From contig JAOXRT010000126.1 in assembly GCA_025800365.1 (NCBI GenBank), positions 19,218 through 83,217 on the forward strand: DNA of 64,000 nt, given 5' to 3'. The stretch's first letter is position 1; each line of letters opens with the position of its first letter. Shown here piece by piece: positions 44,674 to 55,347 of this stretch. Below the pieces are notes generated by a model. It was not told the origin of the DNA, ran no database searches, and saw nothing but the letters and a program-made list of their open reading frames with translations. The position numbers and the translations under genes are program-made. The stretch comes from Cellvibrionaceae bacterium (GTDB lineage: Bacteria > Pseudomonadota > Gammaproteobacteria > Pseudomonadales > Cellvibrionaceae).

Positions 44674-47600
44674 TCACATAATTTTATAGTTCACACCTAA
44701 GAAGAAATAACGCCCCCTTGGACTGGTCGGGAAGGCGCGATTGGTGATGAACTGCTCTTCATTGGATGCATTGTTTACGCCACCATATACACGCCATGCA
44801 TCGTCGATATTGTAGCTGGCATTTAAGTTATGCACCCAAACTTCATCCATTAATACGCTTTCACCGTATTGAGAAACCGCGCTTTCAATCTCTAGGAATT
44901 TAAGCAGCTGCTCGCCTTGATAATTGCTTTGCCAGTTCACATCGATATCCGCATAAGACCAGGAAAGATTGACACTGCCGGCAAAGCGCGGGCGGCTGTA
45001 TTCTTTTAGCTCTGGGTTTTTAAAGCTTGGATCTAGCGGGTTGGTGTAGTCATCTAACTTTTCGGTTTCGGTACCCTGCAGGCGTAGGCCAAAGCTATGC
45101 GCGCCTAAATCAAAATCGTAGGCGGCGGTGAAATCGATACCTGCGGCCTCTTGGCGCACATAGTTGATACTGGTAGAGCGAATAAAGTTTAAACCACCAT
45201 GTTGCTGCGAGCCTACGGTACCGTTACGGCTTAGCAGGCCACAAAAACTATCGTTAAGGCCAGCGCCGGTGGCGTAGCAACCATTAACGATGTCTTGGGC
45301 GCCAACAAGATCGATAGCATCGTCAATTTCGATCTCCCAACGATCGATAGAAAACCTTAGGCCATCTACGAAGCTTGGGGTAAAGACAAAACCGAATGTT
45401 GTTGTTTTGGCCGTTTCTTCATCCAGCTCGGCATTACCACCTTCGGTACCACCAAAGGATGCCGACAAAGGATCAGAGAACACATAATTACCGTCGGCAT
45501 CGAATACATTAACGCTTAAGCCTTGCAAAGCCGCCACACAGTTTGCCTGGGTTTGATCAGCCAGTACGGGATTATCGGCCCTAACGGCGCTAATCTGGCT
45601 TGCATCACAAGGATCAGTCGGGCGATAGGTCACTCCGATTTGCGGGCCAAATAACTCATTAATATTGGGCGCCCTTACGGTTTCCGATACTGTTGCGCGC
45701 AGCAATAGATCCTCGATAGGGCGATAAGATAAACTCACCCGCCATGAGGTGGCCTCGCCTATGGTGCTGTAATCGCTATAGCGGGTAGCCAGATCCAAAT
45801 ACATATTCTCGATCACCGGAACTGAGGCCTCGATAAAGGCATCGGCGGCATCGTAGCTGCCCACTTCATTGCGATTACTAAGATTTGGACGAAAGACTAA
45901 GTTGCTGTTCTCTGAGTGATCGGCAATATTGGAGCCCTCAGGAAACGGCGCGTTTGCTGGAATGATACCAAGCTGAAAGTTGTCGAAAGTCGCTTCAGAT
46001 TTTTCTTCGCGATACTCTAAACCAGCAGCAAATGAAACTGGGCCCGCAGGTAATTCGAAAAACGGGCGACTGCTCGCGGTGATAAAACCAGAGATTACAA
46101 ATTGCTCTAACTTAAGCTGATCCCTTGCGGTAGTCGTCACAAAGGCTAGGGCCTCATCGGTAATGCCGCTAGCACCGTTCCAGATATCTAATGGAACACA
46201 TTGGCCACTGCCTGGGGTGAAGCTGTAATAGCCAGGATCGTATACCGGGATATTAAACGGAGTGGTTGTTGCGGGTGCCGATGGATCAACATCGGCTCGG
46301 CAAGCCGGTGCACCGGTTGCAGGATCTGTCACTGCATCTATCGCTGCGAGAAAGCGATCATTGATCAGCTGATCGTACTGGCGAAACTCGCGATCTACTT
46401 GCCCGTAGTTAAGCGATAACTCGTATTGTAAATCTTCGGAGTATTCGCCGCGCAGGCCAAAGACAAAACGCGCTGTCTCTCGATCTACCGTTGTTCTGCC
46501 TGAGCCAATACCGATTGGATCTAAGGTGATAGACACCCCACCATGCTCTTGAGCGATAGGCACAAGAAAATCTGGCAAGAATGGATTATCTGGTGCACCT
46601 AAAAGTAGATCCCAGAAGCTGGTGGGCTGACCTTCGTTTTCGGTAGATTGCTTAACGTATTTTGCTTCTAGAAATAGCTCCTTGCTGCCACTTAGCTCGT
46701 AAGTTGCCAAAATATCCAGCGAGGTTTTATCTTCCGGCCTAAGAATATAGCCGAAATCTTGTTGAATTGTATTAAAGGAATCGCCACCAAAGCCCTGAAA
46801 GCTACTGGCAACTAAACCATCATTTACCGGGCTATAGCTGCCATCGGCACTTACATTCCAGCACCCGCCTAGCGCACCAAAAGCACCGTTGCCATCAAGT
46901 GAAGAGTTAAAGCCGGTAAAAGAATCTAAGCAATCGGGCCGACCATTATTATTTAGATCGACAGGAGTCTCGGCACTGAAGCCAGTAAAGCTAAAGGCAT
47001 TACCGGGAGCCACATAACCATAACCCGATGTAAACGGAAAGGTTCGGCCAGGCAATACTGCACGCTCGGGGGCAGCGGCGGCGTTGGCTATAAAGGCCCG
47101 CTCTGCATCGCTTAGGGTTGGATTACTATTAAACTGCTCATTGTACTGGGCAATGAAGTCAGCCTCATCTGGCACCTCGAAGCCGTAATTTAATCGCCCG
47201 GTATTTTCATAGTTATAGAAGCGTGCGAAATTCGGCATGGTTGCAGGATCAATATCCCCTTTTTGAAAACGCTTAGCTGGGTTTAGCCAGTCTCGTCCAG
47301 AGCCTAATAGCGCGCCATTACTGCGCTCGGATACTCGCAAACCTTCGTCGTTTTCCCAGCTAAAGTTAACCGTGATATTGCCGCGATTATCTGCAAAGCT
47401 GCTGCCCCATAATGCGTTAAGCATGGTTTGATCGGCATCGCTTTCATGGGAAAGACCTTGTCGCACATCTAACTCGAAACCTTCAAAGCGATCTTTAAGT
47501 ATAAAGTTAACAACACCCGTAACGGAATCCGCACCATATACCGCCGAGGCACCACCGGTTAAAACCTCTACGCGCTCAACCAAACTTGGCGAAATACTGC

Positions 47601-48006
47601 CAATATCCACTGCGGCCGAACCTTGCACTCCACCGATATGACGCCGCCCATTTACCAGCACCAATGTTCTTGTCGCGCCAAGCCCTCTAAGATCCAAGAC
47701 ATTTGAACCATCGATAAAATCGGTATCATCGGAATCAATAGAGGACTCCGAAGAAGTAGACGACAATAAAGAAGGAACATCGTTAAGTACATCGACCAAA
47801 GAATACTGCCCGGAATCTCGGATGGCATCACCGGAAATGGTTTCCACCGGAGCTGAACTTTCCATATTGGGATCTAGGCTAATCCTTGAGCCTGTGACCG
47901 TTACCTCTTCGATTTCTTCGTCTTCTTGGGCAAGAAGATTCGTGGTGCTTCCAGCAAGCAGTAATGCGAGAACTAGATAGGGCGACTTAGCAAATTGGGG
48001 TTTCAT
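44674..48006 (-). CDS. Large TonB-dependent receptor
   Basis: A receptor of 1110 residues. The signal peptide (ending near TTNLLAQ) is followed by the TonB box EEVTVTGSRI. The plug contains ALRDSGQYSL-like sequence, RTLVLVNGRRHIGG and VERVEVLTGGASAVYGADSVTGVVNF. Long extracellular loops account for the extra length over the usual 700-900 residues, and the C-terminus is FLGVNYKIM. ATG at 48006 follows GGAG at seven bases. The sequence resembles the oar-like group of polymer- or peptide-related receptors. A sensor kinase lies immediately upstream on the same strand. Confidence 0.88.
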   Translation of the reverse strand: MKPQFAKSPYLVLALLLAGSTTNLLAQEDEEIEEVTVTGSRISLDPNMESSAPVETISGDAIRDSGQYSLVDVLNDVPSLLSSTSSESSIDSDDTDFIDGSNVLDLRGLGATRTLVLVNGRRHIGGVQGSAAVDIGSISPSLVERVEVLTGGASAVYGADSVTGVVNFILKDRFEGFELDVRQGLSHESDADQTMLNALWGSSFADNRGNITVNFSWENDEGLRVSERSNGALLGSGRDWLNPAKRFQKGDIDPATMPNFARFYNYENTGRLNYGFEVPDEADFIAQYNEQFNSNPTLSDAERAFIANAAAAPERAVLPGRTFPFTSGYGYVAPGNAFSFTGFSAETPVDLNNNGRPDCLDSFTGFNSSLDGNGAFGALGGCWNVSADGSYSPVNDGLVASSFQGFGGDSFNTIQQDFGYILRPEDKTSLDILATYELSGSKELFLEAKYVKQSTENEGQPTSFWDLLLGAPDNPFLPDFLVPIAQEHGGVSITLDPIGIGSGRTTVDRETARFVFGLRGEYSEDLQYELSLNYGQVDREFRQYDQLINDRFLAAIDAVTDPATGAPACRADVDPSAPATTTPFNIPVYDPGYYSFTPGSGQCVPLDIWNGASGITDEALAFVTTTARDQLKLEQFVISGFITASSRPFFELPAGPVSFAAGLEYREEKSEATFDNFQLGIIPANAPFPEGSNIADHSENSNLVFRPNLSNRNEVGSYDAADAFIEASVPVIENMYLDLATRYSDYSTIGEATSWRVSLSYRPIEDLLLRATVSETVRAPNINELFGPQIGVTYRPTDPCDASQISAVRADNPVLADQTQANCVAALQGLSVNVFDADGNYVFSDPLSASFGGTEGGNAELDEETAKTTTFGFVFTPSFVDGLRFSIDRWEIEIDDAIDLVGAQDIVNGCYATGAGLNDSFCGLLSRNGTVGSQQHGGLNFIRSTSINYVRQEAAGIDFTAAYDFDLGAHSFGLRLQGTETEKLDDYTNPLDPSFKNPELKEYSRPRFAGSVNLSWSYADIDVNWQSNYQGEQLLKFLEIESAVSQYGESVLMDEVWVHNLNASYNIDDAWRVYGGVNNASNEEQFITNRAFPTSPRGRYFFLGVNYKIM

Positions 48007-48150
48007 TATTGCTCCAAATGGCGACTCTTTGTTGTTAAAAATAAACGGCCTATATTCGGTATAGCCTATATTTATTAACTCAACCAAATTATTCGGGCTA
48101 GTGCGTTTAGTCGACATTTGAAAGATAAAAAATAATTCAAGAAAATTTAT

Positions 48151-51100
48151 TTAACATGACAGCGGTAGCTTAATCACAAATTCTGCGCCCTCTTTGTAAT
48201 CGGTATTTAATTGAATACTGCCATTCATTTTATGAACCACAAGATTGTAAACAAAGCTTAAACCCAAACCTATTCCACCTTGGGCACGCAAGGTGGTAAA
48301 GAACGGTTCGAATATTTCCCGCACATTCTCTTCGGCAATACCCGGGCCATTGTCCCTTATGCGAATATCGAGCCCCTTATCGCTGCAATCTAGATACAAA
48401 TCAATATGCAGCAATTGACCTGGCATTTGAGCATGCATCAAGCAATTGCTTAGTAGTCTATTAAGTAAGCTTGAAAAATCGGATGGATTGATTTGAAGAA
48501 CTAGGGAATCAGGGCCATGTATTTTATAGCGGTAGTTTTCTTTGTCGCCGCCTTCTAAGTTTTCGCAGACTTTTTCGATAAAATCTACTACATCAACATC
48601 GCCTTTGACATCTGCATTATTATCTAGGCCTAACTCACGGAAGCTACTGATCAACTCATGGGCACGCCCCAAATTTTTACCTGCCACCTGTGAAGATCGA
48701 GACTGAATATTGATGAATTCCTGGAGCTTTTCCGCCGATAGTGCCCCGCTTTCAAAATCGCATTTTAAACTTTCGGTTCGGCTTTCTACATCAGATACCG
48801 CTGTAACTGCTACACCAAGCGGCGTATTTACCTCATGTGCTAAGCCTTTTACCATTTTACCCAAGGCTAGCACCTTCTCTTGTTCGATGAGACTCTCCTG
48901 GGTAGAGTGAAGCTCATCTAAGGTATTGCTGAGCTCTTTGTTTTTATCGGCGAGTTCGGCGGTGCCAAGCGCCACTAGCTGTTCTAGCTCTCGGCGCTTT
49001 TCTTGTAGATAACGCTCTCTGTAACGAATAATCATAAGCATCGTTATCAATAAAGCTGCAAGCATAAGTGCTCTAAACCACCAGCTTTGATACCAAGCGG
49101 GTAAGACCTCTATCTTTAAGGTCAATTCTTCACCACTTATTACACCACGATAGCTTGAGCCTTTGATTCTTAGTGTGTAGCTGCCTACCGGCAGGTTTTC
49201 GAAAACAATATGGCGGTTTTCATTACCGCCCTTTTGCCAATCTTTGTTGTAGCCTTCAAGGATATAGTGGTACTGTTTTCGAAAATTGGATTCAAAATCA
49301 AGAGCCACCACATCGATACTTAGCTTTCTTATATCCGGGGTTAATGTTATCTTCGAAAAGCTCACTCCCTTTTGACGCTGGCCATCGAAGCGTAAGGCAC
49401 TTACCCTCAGAGGCGTATTAAATTGCCAATCTTTATAGAAATCGGGATTGATAATTTGAAGCCCCTCCACATGAGAAACCGCCCAAAGATCATCGGCTAA
49501 TTTAATCGGATCTCCAAAATAGCTATTGTTCATTCGATAGCCATCATCGGCACCTAGGCTAACGAAGCTTTTACTTTCTGCGTCGAGGAAGCCACCACCA
49601 CCCCATATTCGGTCATACTGATCATGATGCGCAAAGTGCATGAAGTTTTGGCTATTATCTGAGTGTTGCATTTTTAACTCAGACCATGGTTTATCTTTAT
49701 CTAAGCTAAACACCCCAATATCGCTATCAACCCATAAGGTTTTTTGCGCATCTCGAAAAACGCGCCCTGTTCTAACACCCTCAAGGGCTATCGGTTTGAA
49801 TTTGGCAGCCTCTTTTTCGCGGTCTTCTTTTCCTAAGATCATCACCCCAACACTACTACCTATAATCACATCTTGATTATCTAGCTCGGTGATACCGCCC
49901 CACATAATGAAATTTGCCTTATGATCATAGGCAAAGTATTTGCGGCTTTTTTCTTCGGTGTTAACCAACACCACACCGGCATCGTCGACACATTCATAGG
50001 CGAGATACTGCGCTGTTAAATAATGGGAATCGTAGGCCGTGCACTCACCCCCGCCGATGTTTAGTTTCTCTAAGCTATCTTTGCGAAGATCTACAAGCCA
50101 GGTGACCGCATTAATTGTCGACACCCAAATTCGCCCTTGTGGATCAACGTGTGATAAAAATCCCGGGTTTGCCTTTAGCTGCTCGCCCAGCTGATCTAGA
50201 GCTTTGGAATTTAATGGCAGTACGCCTTTATCGATATTGAAACGGGTTACTTTTTTACCAAATAACAAAATGTCTTCGCCGACATTCACCCCCGTCAATA
50301 TATCCTGCCGCTTAGCGCCGTTGATCTTTGAACGATGTACCCAGCGTACATAGTCTTTTTGCGGAGAGAACATTTGGATTTTAGAGTCACCGTTTTCCCC
50401 TGGATCACCAGAGAAAATCATCTGGCCCGACTGCAGCCTTAAACCGACTCTGGTATCGATTAAATCAAGCCCATAGGGGTATAGCTCATCAACGCCTTCG
50501 TGGGATTTTATTTCTCCCGTAAGTGCATCCAATATAAACACACCACTTTTACTGGTTAAGACCCAGATATCATCGCCATCTAACAACATCATCCAAGCTT
50601 TTGTACCGGCCAATATGCCATAGGCACCATCGCGTCTCGATTGATGCTGTAACTTGCCATCGCTGCCCACCCAAAAGATGCCATCTTTCATGGTGCCTAT
50701 CCATAGCACACCGCTTGAATCCTCCAAGGTATAGGTAACTTCAATTCCTAATAGAGAAACCTCGCCTTCGCGGTAGATATAATGAAATGAACTTTCGTTT
50801 TTCTTTTTCCGCGCCAAGCCCAGGCTCGTTGATAGATATACATCGCCATTATTTGCGGGCATGGCGGCTCTAGCGATAAAGCCCTCCTGCCCATCTGCCA
50901 AATTGGATTCCAAGCCATAGTTAATAAAGCGCTTGCTGCCCTCTGCCAAATAGCTAACGCCATTAAAACCCGAAAACCACACGCCACCCTCGCCATCTAC
51001 CACGATATGGTTTAGCTCTGTGCTAACCGGAACTGAATCGTCGCCAAGCGCCGCGCTATAGTGCGTATAGGTTTCTGATTGAATATCGTAATGGGAAATA

Positions 51101-51456
51101 TGGTGCCCAGTGTTTATCCATAAGCCACCTTTGTGATCAGCGGCAAGGGCATAGATATCATTATCGCGCAGGGAGTTTTCATTATCTTTTTCATGGGCGA
51201 GATGCCTAAGCTGGTAGCCGTCATAACGCCAAAGCCCTGTACTGCCACCAAACCAAACAAAGCCATAAGCGTCTTGAGTCATCACCCGAGCGCGCAAGCG
51301 ATCATTTAGCTGGCCCGCTTCTAGCTCTGCATAGGATCGTTTGGCCACCGAGGGAAAGTCAGCCTCAGCAAAGGCCACATTAGACGCGACAGAAATCAAC
51401 AGTAGGCACAATAAGCTGCGAAACGAGCTGATGTATTCGAAGAGCACATTCTTCAT
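48151..51456 (-). CDS. Propeller-domain sensor histidine kinase
   Basis: A membrane sensor of 1101 residues. After a signal peptide come many Reg_prop-type beta-propeller repeats (about residues 40-640, for example GLWINTGHH and GVLWIGTMKDGI). A Y_Y_Y domain (SYTLRIKG) and a transmembrane helix (ALMLAALLITMLMIIRY) follow. A coiled coil leads to a kinase core with the H-box AHEVNTPLG (His874), LLSNCLMHA, DNGPGI and GGIGLGLSF. No receiver or DNA-binding domain is attached. Such sensors often control nearby uptake genes; here the large TonB receptor is the next gene on the same strand (144 bases). Confidence 0.88.
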   Translation of the reverse strand: MKNVLFEYISSFRSLLCLLLISVASNVAFAEADFPSVAKRSYAELEAGQLNDRLRARVMTQDAYGFVWFGGSTGLWRYDGYQLRHLAHEKDNENSLRDNDIYALAADHKGGLWINTGHHISHYDIQSETYTHYSAALGDDSVPVSTELNHIVVDGEGGVWFSGFNGVSYLAEGSKRFINYGLESNLADGQEGFIARAAMPANNGDVYLSTSLGLARKKKNESSFHYIYREGEVSLLGIEVTYTLEDSSGVLWIGTMKDGIFWVGSDGKLQHQSRRDGAYGILAGTKAWMMLLDGDDIWVLTSKSGVFILDALTGEIKSHEGVDELYPYGLDLIDTRVGLRLQSGQMIFSGDPGENGDSKIQMFSPQKDYVRWVHRSKINGAKRQDILTGVNVGEDILLFGKKVTRFNIDKGVLPLNSKALDQLGEQLKANPGFLSHVDPQGRIWVSTINAVTWLVDLRKDSLEKLNIGGGECTAYDSHYLTAQYLAYECVDDAGVVLVNTEEKSRKYFAYDHKANFIMWGGITELDNQDVIIGSSVGVMILGKEDREKEAAKFKPIALEGVRTGRVFRDAQKTLWVDSDIGVFSLDKDKPWSELKMQHSDNSQNFMHFAHHDQYDRIWGGGGFLDAESKSFVSLGADDGYRMNNSYFGDPIKLADDLWAVSHVEGLQIINPDFYKDWQFNTPLRVSALRFDGQRQKGVSFSKITLTPDIRKLSIDVVALDFESNFRKQYHYILEGYNKDWQKGGNENRHIVFENLPVGSYTLRIKGSSYRGVISGEELTLKIEVLPAWYQSWWFRALMLAALLITMLMIIRYRERYLQEKRRELEQLVALGTAELADKNKELSNTLDELHSTQESLIEQEKVLALGKMVKGLAHEVNTPLGVAVTAVSDVESRTESLKCDFESGALSAEKLQEFINIQSRSSQVAGKNLGRAHELISSFRELGLDNNADVKGDVDVVDFIEKVCENLEGGDKENYRYKIHGPDSLVLQINPSDFSSLLNRLLSNCLMHAQMPGQLLHIDLYLDCSDKGLDIRIRDNGPGIAEENVREIFEPFFTTLRAQGGIGLGLSFVYNLVVHKMNGSIQLNTDYKEGAEFVIKLPLSC

Positions 51457-51666
51457 GTTGGGAGCGGCAAATAGTTCATTGAAAAGGGGCTGCCCTGAAA
51501 TCCAAGGGTCTATTTTTAGCCTAGCCGAGCCAATTGGTTTTTCAATGCTCTGCTCATAGCCCTGAGTACGTACTTAAGCCCGAGAATCCGTCGTATATGA
51601 ATGTATGGTCTATACTTGACTAGACATGTGACTTATACCTTATTGAGTAATACGAGAAATTCGAAG
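51457..51666. other. Divergent region between sensor kinase and pilin
   Basis: About 210 bases without a convincing gene. It should hold the promoters of both directions. A TTGACT hexamer near 51616 is noted, without a clear -10 partner. Confidence 0.45.
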
Positions 51667-51813
51667 ATGGAGTTTCGATTTAACACAAAGGCAGCCGCCG
51701 CAAAGGAGCTGCTGTTTTGCAAATTCAGGCGACAGCTCGCTGGCAAAACACCTTCCAGTCAAATCACCTATTTCGACATCCGTAACAAACTGCGCCAAGG
51801 TGATTCGCCATGA
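51667..51813 (+). CDS. Short ORF coupled to pilin gene, 48 residues
   Basis: A possible small protein, MEFRFNTKAAAAKEL at its start, basic and without a membrane segment. Its stop codon overlaps the ATG of the pilin-like gene (ATGA), which suggests translational coupling. A longer in-frame version could begin at 51601. No homologue is recognised and the ribosome site is weak. Confidence 0.3.
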   Translation: MEFRFNTKAAAAKELLFCKFRRQLAGKTPSSQITYFDIRNKLRQGDSP

Positions 51814-52340
51814 AAAACTCTGGGTTTACATTACTTGAATTGGTAGCAGTAATCGTTATCTTGGGCGTGCTAAGCGCAATTGCCCTACCCAAATTTGTGG
51901 ATCTCAGTAATAGCGCACAGGCATCCGCCGTTAAACACGTTAGTGGCAGCCTAAGTGCAGCCATACAACTGGCAAGAGCGAAGCATATGGCAGAAGGAGG
52001 TAGTGCCAGCTCGATTAACTTTAATGGCAATAATATAAGCTTTATTGGTGGGCTCCCCCAGCCAGATGCTGGACAACTTCGTTTTTTGCTTGATCTTGAT
52101 TTACCCGCGACAAGATTCACCCCCAATTGGTCTACAGCACCTTGCTCCGGATCTAGCTTTTGTGTAGTTGGAAACCTACCATTTAACAATGGCACTTTAC
52201 CGAGCATAGCTGGGTTCAGTAGCGGCACAGGTATATTTATTTGGCCAAGTGGCTATGTCCTATCAGCTTGCTTCGCCTACTACCTGAACTTAAACAATGG
52301 CGATGGCCCTGTTATCGGGTCGGTTGTTTCTGGCTGTTAG
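51810..52340 (+). CDS. Type IV pilin-like (MSHA-type) protein
   Basis: A protein of 176 residues with the prepilin signal MKNSGFTLLELVAVIVIL: cleavage after Gly5, methylated Phe6, Glu10 and a long hydrophobic N-terminal helix. The globular domain has cysteines in TAPCSGSSFCVVG and at the C-terminus (VSGC) that may form disulfides. The ALPKFVDLSNSAQASAVKH segment resembles MshA-type pilins. It would be processed by a PilD-like peptidase and assembled by a type IV pilus or secretion machine encoded elsewhere; none is in the window. Confidence 0.85.
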   Translation: MKNSGFTLLELVAVIVILGVLSAIALPKFVDLSNSAQASAVKHVSGSLSAAIQLARAKHMAEGGSASSINFNGNNISFIGGLPQPDAGQLRFLLDLDLPATRFTPNWSTAPCSGSSFCVVGNLPFNNGTLPSIAGFSSGTGIFIWPSGYVLSACFAYYLNLNNGDGPVIGSVVSGC

Positions 52341-52541
52341 TACACTACCCAAAGACCAAAGCCATAGCTTTTAGCGAGGCTTATTTTAATACGCATATAT
52401 CTCTTCCCGAACTTCTGACTCCAAATTCATAAAATAAAAACTAATTAATACTTGTCCTCTAGCTGTCATAGTTACGCCAGTAATTTATTATCTTGATATT
52501 TGCTAAATGTTAGAATCGATCAGTAGAAAGGGTTATGTTTT

Positions 52542-52892
52542 ATGATTGAAAGAAAACGCGGTGCTTATGAAGGACGCAATAAGTCTTCTGCATATAAAGA
52601 TTTAGTTTGGACCGTAGCCACTGCAAAAGACACATCATTGGGTATTGAACAGCAGACGCGATCAACCTTGGAGGTCATTCAGGGCAACCTGCAAGAACTG
52701 GGCTCAGATAAAACCCAAATTGTTTCAGCGCAGGTGTACATAGCCAATATGCAAGACAAGGTCATCATGGATTCCGTATGGAAGGCTTGGCTAGGCCCAA
52801 ATCCTCAGCATTGGCCACAGCGTGCCTGCTTAGGTGTAGATTTAGAAGGGGATACTTTGATTGAGGTAACCGTTACAGCCGTTCGAAGTTAA
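52542..52892 (+). CDS. RidA/YjgF family protein
   Basis: This protein of 116 residues has the RidA fold features TSLGIEQQTRSTLEVIQGNLQELG and AQVYIANMQDKVIMDSVWKAWLG, and ends PQRACLGVDL..LIEVTVTAV. The Arg in PQRAC is at the position used in this family to bind the carboxylate of 2-imino acids. It probably removes reactive enamines or imines, or another member-specific role. It is followed by a strong bidirectional terminator and is convergent with parC. Confidence 0.85.
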   Translation: MIERKRGAYEGRNKSSAYKDLVWTVATAKDTSLGIEQQTRSTLEVIQGNLQELGSDKTQIVSAQVYIANMQDKVIMDSVWKAWLGPNPQHWPQRACLGVDLEGDTLIEVTVTAVRS

Positions 52893-52938
52893 TATTCGAA
52901 CGGCCATCATTTATTGGCTTTAGCCCATTGCGCTTACA

Positions 52939-52969
52939 AAAAAGGCGAGCCTAAAAGACTCGCCTTTTT
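52939..52969. terminator. Bidirectional terminator between RidA and parC
   Basis: AAAAAGGCGAG (52939-52949) pairs perfectly with CTCGCCTTTTT (52959-52969), with a nine-base loop. Same type of sequence as the terminator at 44544-44573. Confidence 0.85.
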
Positions 52970-52996
52970 ATATCACAGTCGTTGAGCAGCAATGTA

Positions 52997-55249
52997 TTAC
53001 TCAATCACCTCAACGGAATCCACCTTCTGGAAACCTCTTGGCAATTTATTACCACGGCGGCCGCGCTCGCCTTTGTAGTGCTCTAGATCAGCGACCTTCA
53101 TACCTAAGTGGCGCTTGCCGGAGTAGATTTTTAGTTGCTGCCCCTTACTGATAACCTGCACTGAAATCACGAACTCTTCGCGGGCCTGTACACGCGCCGA
53201 AGGGATGTTCATAATTTTATTGCCTTTACCACGGGCTAGTTCTGGCAGTTCGCTGAGCGGGAAGACCAGCATACGGCCTTCGTTACTGATGGCGACAATT
53301 AACTGCTCGTCATCGCTGGCTTGAATAGGCGTAGCCGATAATACACGGCCACCTTTTGGCAAAGTAAGTGCGGCTTTACCGGCTTTGTTTTTGGTAAACA
53401 AATCGCCCATATTGCCCACAAAGCCATAACCTGCATCGGATGCCAGCAAAACTTTTTGTTTTGGATCACCGGTCATGGTGGAAACAAAGGTAGCACCGCT
53501 TGGCGGGTTTAGGCGGCCAGAGATAGGCTCGCCCTGCCCGCGCGCCGATGGCAAGGTGTGGGCCTGCAGTGCATAGCTTCGGCCCGTGCTGTCGAGCAAA
53601 ATAACGTTTTGATTGGTTTTACCTTTGCAGGCCACTTTAAATTTGTCGCCTGCTTTGTAGTTCAAAGCAGCTGGATCGATATCGTGGCCTTTGGCCGCGC
53701 GAATCCAGCCTTTTTCTGAAATCACGATAGTTACCGGGTCGCTACCTAGTAGATCGGTTTCGCTAAAGGCGGCCGCTTCATCGCGAGCAACGATAGGCGA
53801 GCGACGATCATCACCGAATTCTTTAGCAGCCGCTTGCAGCTCTTTTTTCACCAAAGTTTTTAGGCGGCGGGCACTGTCTAGAGTTTTATTAAGGTCGTCA
53901 CGCTCTTTCTCTAGCGCTTCTTGCTCTTCCTTAATTTTCATTTCTTCCAAGCGGGCCAACTGGCGTAACTTGGTTTCTAGAATGTATTCGGCTTGGGCTT
54001 CTACTAAATTAAAGCGCTCCATTAAGATGGGCTTGGGCTCATCTTCAGTGCGGATAATATGGATAACTTCATCCACATTTAAAAACACAATCATTAAAGC
54101 AGCCAAGCGTAGCAAACGCTCTTCCACTTTAGATAAGCGATACTGCAGACGGCGGCGAATGGTTACGGTACGGAAGCTCAACCACTCCGACAAAATCGTC
54201 TCGAGAGATTTAACACCCGGGCGGCCATCGATACCAATCATGTTCATGTTTACACGATAGGTTCGCTCTAAATCGGTAGAAGCAAAAAGGTGGCTCATCA
54301 TGGCATCGATATCGACGCGGTTTGAGCGCGGCACAATCACTAAGCGGGTTGGATTTTCGTGATCGGATTCATCACGTAAATCTGCCACCATTGGCAGCTT
54401 TTTGGCCTGCATTTGCGCAGCGATTTGCTCCAGCACTTTGGCGCCACTCACTTGGTGTGGCAGCGCGGTCACTACGATATCACCATCTTGCTGTACCCAT
54501 ACAGCGCGCATGCGCAAGCTGCCTCGGCCGGTTTCGTACATTTTCTGCAGATCGGCCTTAGGGGTAATAATTTCCGCTTCGGTAGGCATATCTGGGCCTT
54601 GCACAAACTCGCAAAGCTCGGCGGTGGTGGCGTTGGGGTTTTCCAGCTTATGGATAGTGGCCTCTACCACCTCGCGCAGATTGTGCGGCGGAATATCAGT
54701 TGCCATACCTACGGCGATACCGGTGGTGCCGTTTAGTAGCACATTAGGTACCTGAGCTGGCATAACCGCCGGCTCTTCCATACTGCCATCAAAGTTAGGC
54801 ACCCAATCAACCGTGCCCAGGCCTAGCTCACTAAGCAGCACTTCTGAATATTTGGTTAGCTTCGATTCGGTGTATCGCATGGCCGCGAAGGATTTAGGGT
54901 CATCTTGGGAGCCCCAGTTACCCTGGCCATCAACCAATGGGTAGCGATAACTAAATGGCTGGGCCATTAACACCATGGCTTCATAAGCGGCGGAATCACC
55001 GTGCGGGTGAAACTTACCAATAACATCACCCACGGTACGGGCTGATTTTTTGTACTTGGCGCTGGCTTTTAGGCCTAGCTCGCTCATGGCGTAAACAATT
55101 CGGCGCTGCACCGGCTTTAAGCCGTCACCCACATTGGGGAGGGCGCGGTCGAGAATTACGTACATGGAATAATCCAAGTAGGCCTTCTCGGTATATTCCT
55201 TTAGGGAGATGCGTTCATCCGCATCTTGAACTCCAACTAAATCTGACAT
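52997..55249 (-). CDS. parC: DNA topoisomerase IV subunit A (ParC)
   Basis: A type IIA topoisomerase subunit of 750 residues, which decatenates sister chromosomes with ParE. Family features are [39 protein letters not shown], the catalytic tyrosine in AMRYTESKL, and a C-terminal beta-pinwheel with [12 protein letters not shown] and [11 protein letters not shown]. The length agrees with ParC rather than GyrA (shorter tail, no GyrA box seen). The ATG at 55249 follows AGGA and matches the family start. parE is not adjacent in the window. Confidence 0.92.
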   Translation of the reverse strand: MSDLVGVQDADERISLKEYTEKAYLDYSMYVILDRALPNVGDGLKPVQRRIVYAMSELGLKASAKYKKSARTVGDVIGKFHPHGDSAAYEAMVLMAQPFSYRYPLVDGQGNWGSQDDPKSFAAMRYTESKLTKYSEVLLSELGLGTVDWVPNFDGSMEEPAVMPAQVPNVLLNGTTGIAVGMATDIPPHNLREVVEATIHKLENPNATTAELCEFVQGPDMPTEAEIITPKADLQKMYETGRGSLRMRAVWVQQDGDIVVTALPHQVSGAKVLEQIAAQMQAKKLPMVADLRDESDHENPTRLVIVPRSNRVDIDAMMSHLFASTDLERTYRVNMNMIGIDGRPGVKSLETILSEWLSFRTVTIRRRLQYRLSKVEERLLRLAALMIVFLNVDEVIHIIRTEDEPKPILMERFNLVEAQAEYILETKLRQLARLEEMKIKEEQEALEKERDDLNKTLDSARRLKTLVKKELQAAAKEFGDDRRSPIVARDEAAAFSETDLLGSDPVTIVISEKGWIRAAKGHDIDPAALNYKAGDKFKVACKGKTNQNVILLDSTGRSYALQAHTLPSARGQGEPISGRLNPPSGATFVSTMTGDPKQKVLLASDAGYGFVGNMGDLFTKNKAGKAALTLPKGGRVLSATPIQASDDEQLIVAISNEGRMLVFPLSELPELARGKGNKIMNIPSARVQAREEFVISVQVISKGQQLKIYSGKRHLGMKVADLEHYKGERGRRGNKLPRGFQKVDSVEVIE

Positions 55250-55347
55250 GCCATTTCCTACAGTCTTCTTGGCGTAAAACGGGCTTTGTATCAAATGCCG
55301 AGGGCGGCGGCAAATAAGCCTATAAAATCGTGTTAATTTTGATCAAT

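Noticed and set aside
53691..54260. Long open frame of 189 codons on the plus strand within parC
   Set aside because: It is a shadow of parC: low complexity Arg/Ser-rich translation, no ribosome site, and parC itself is certain.
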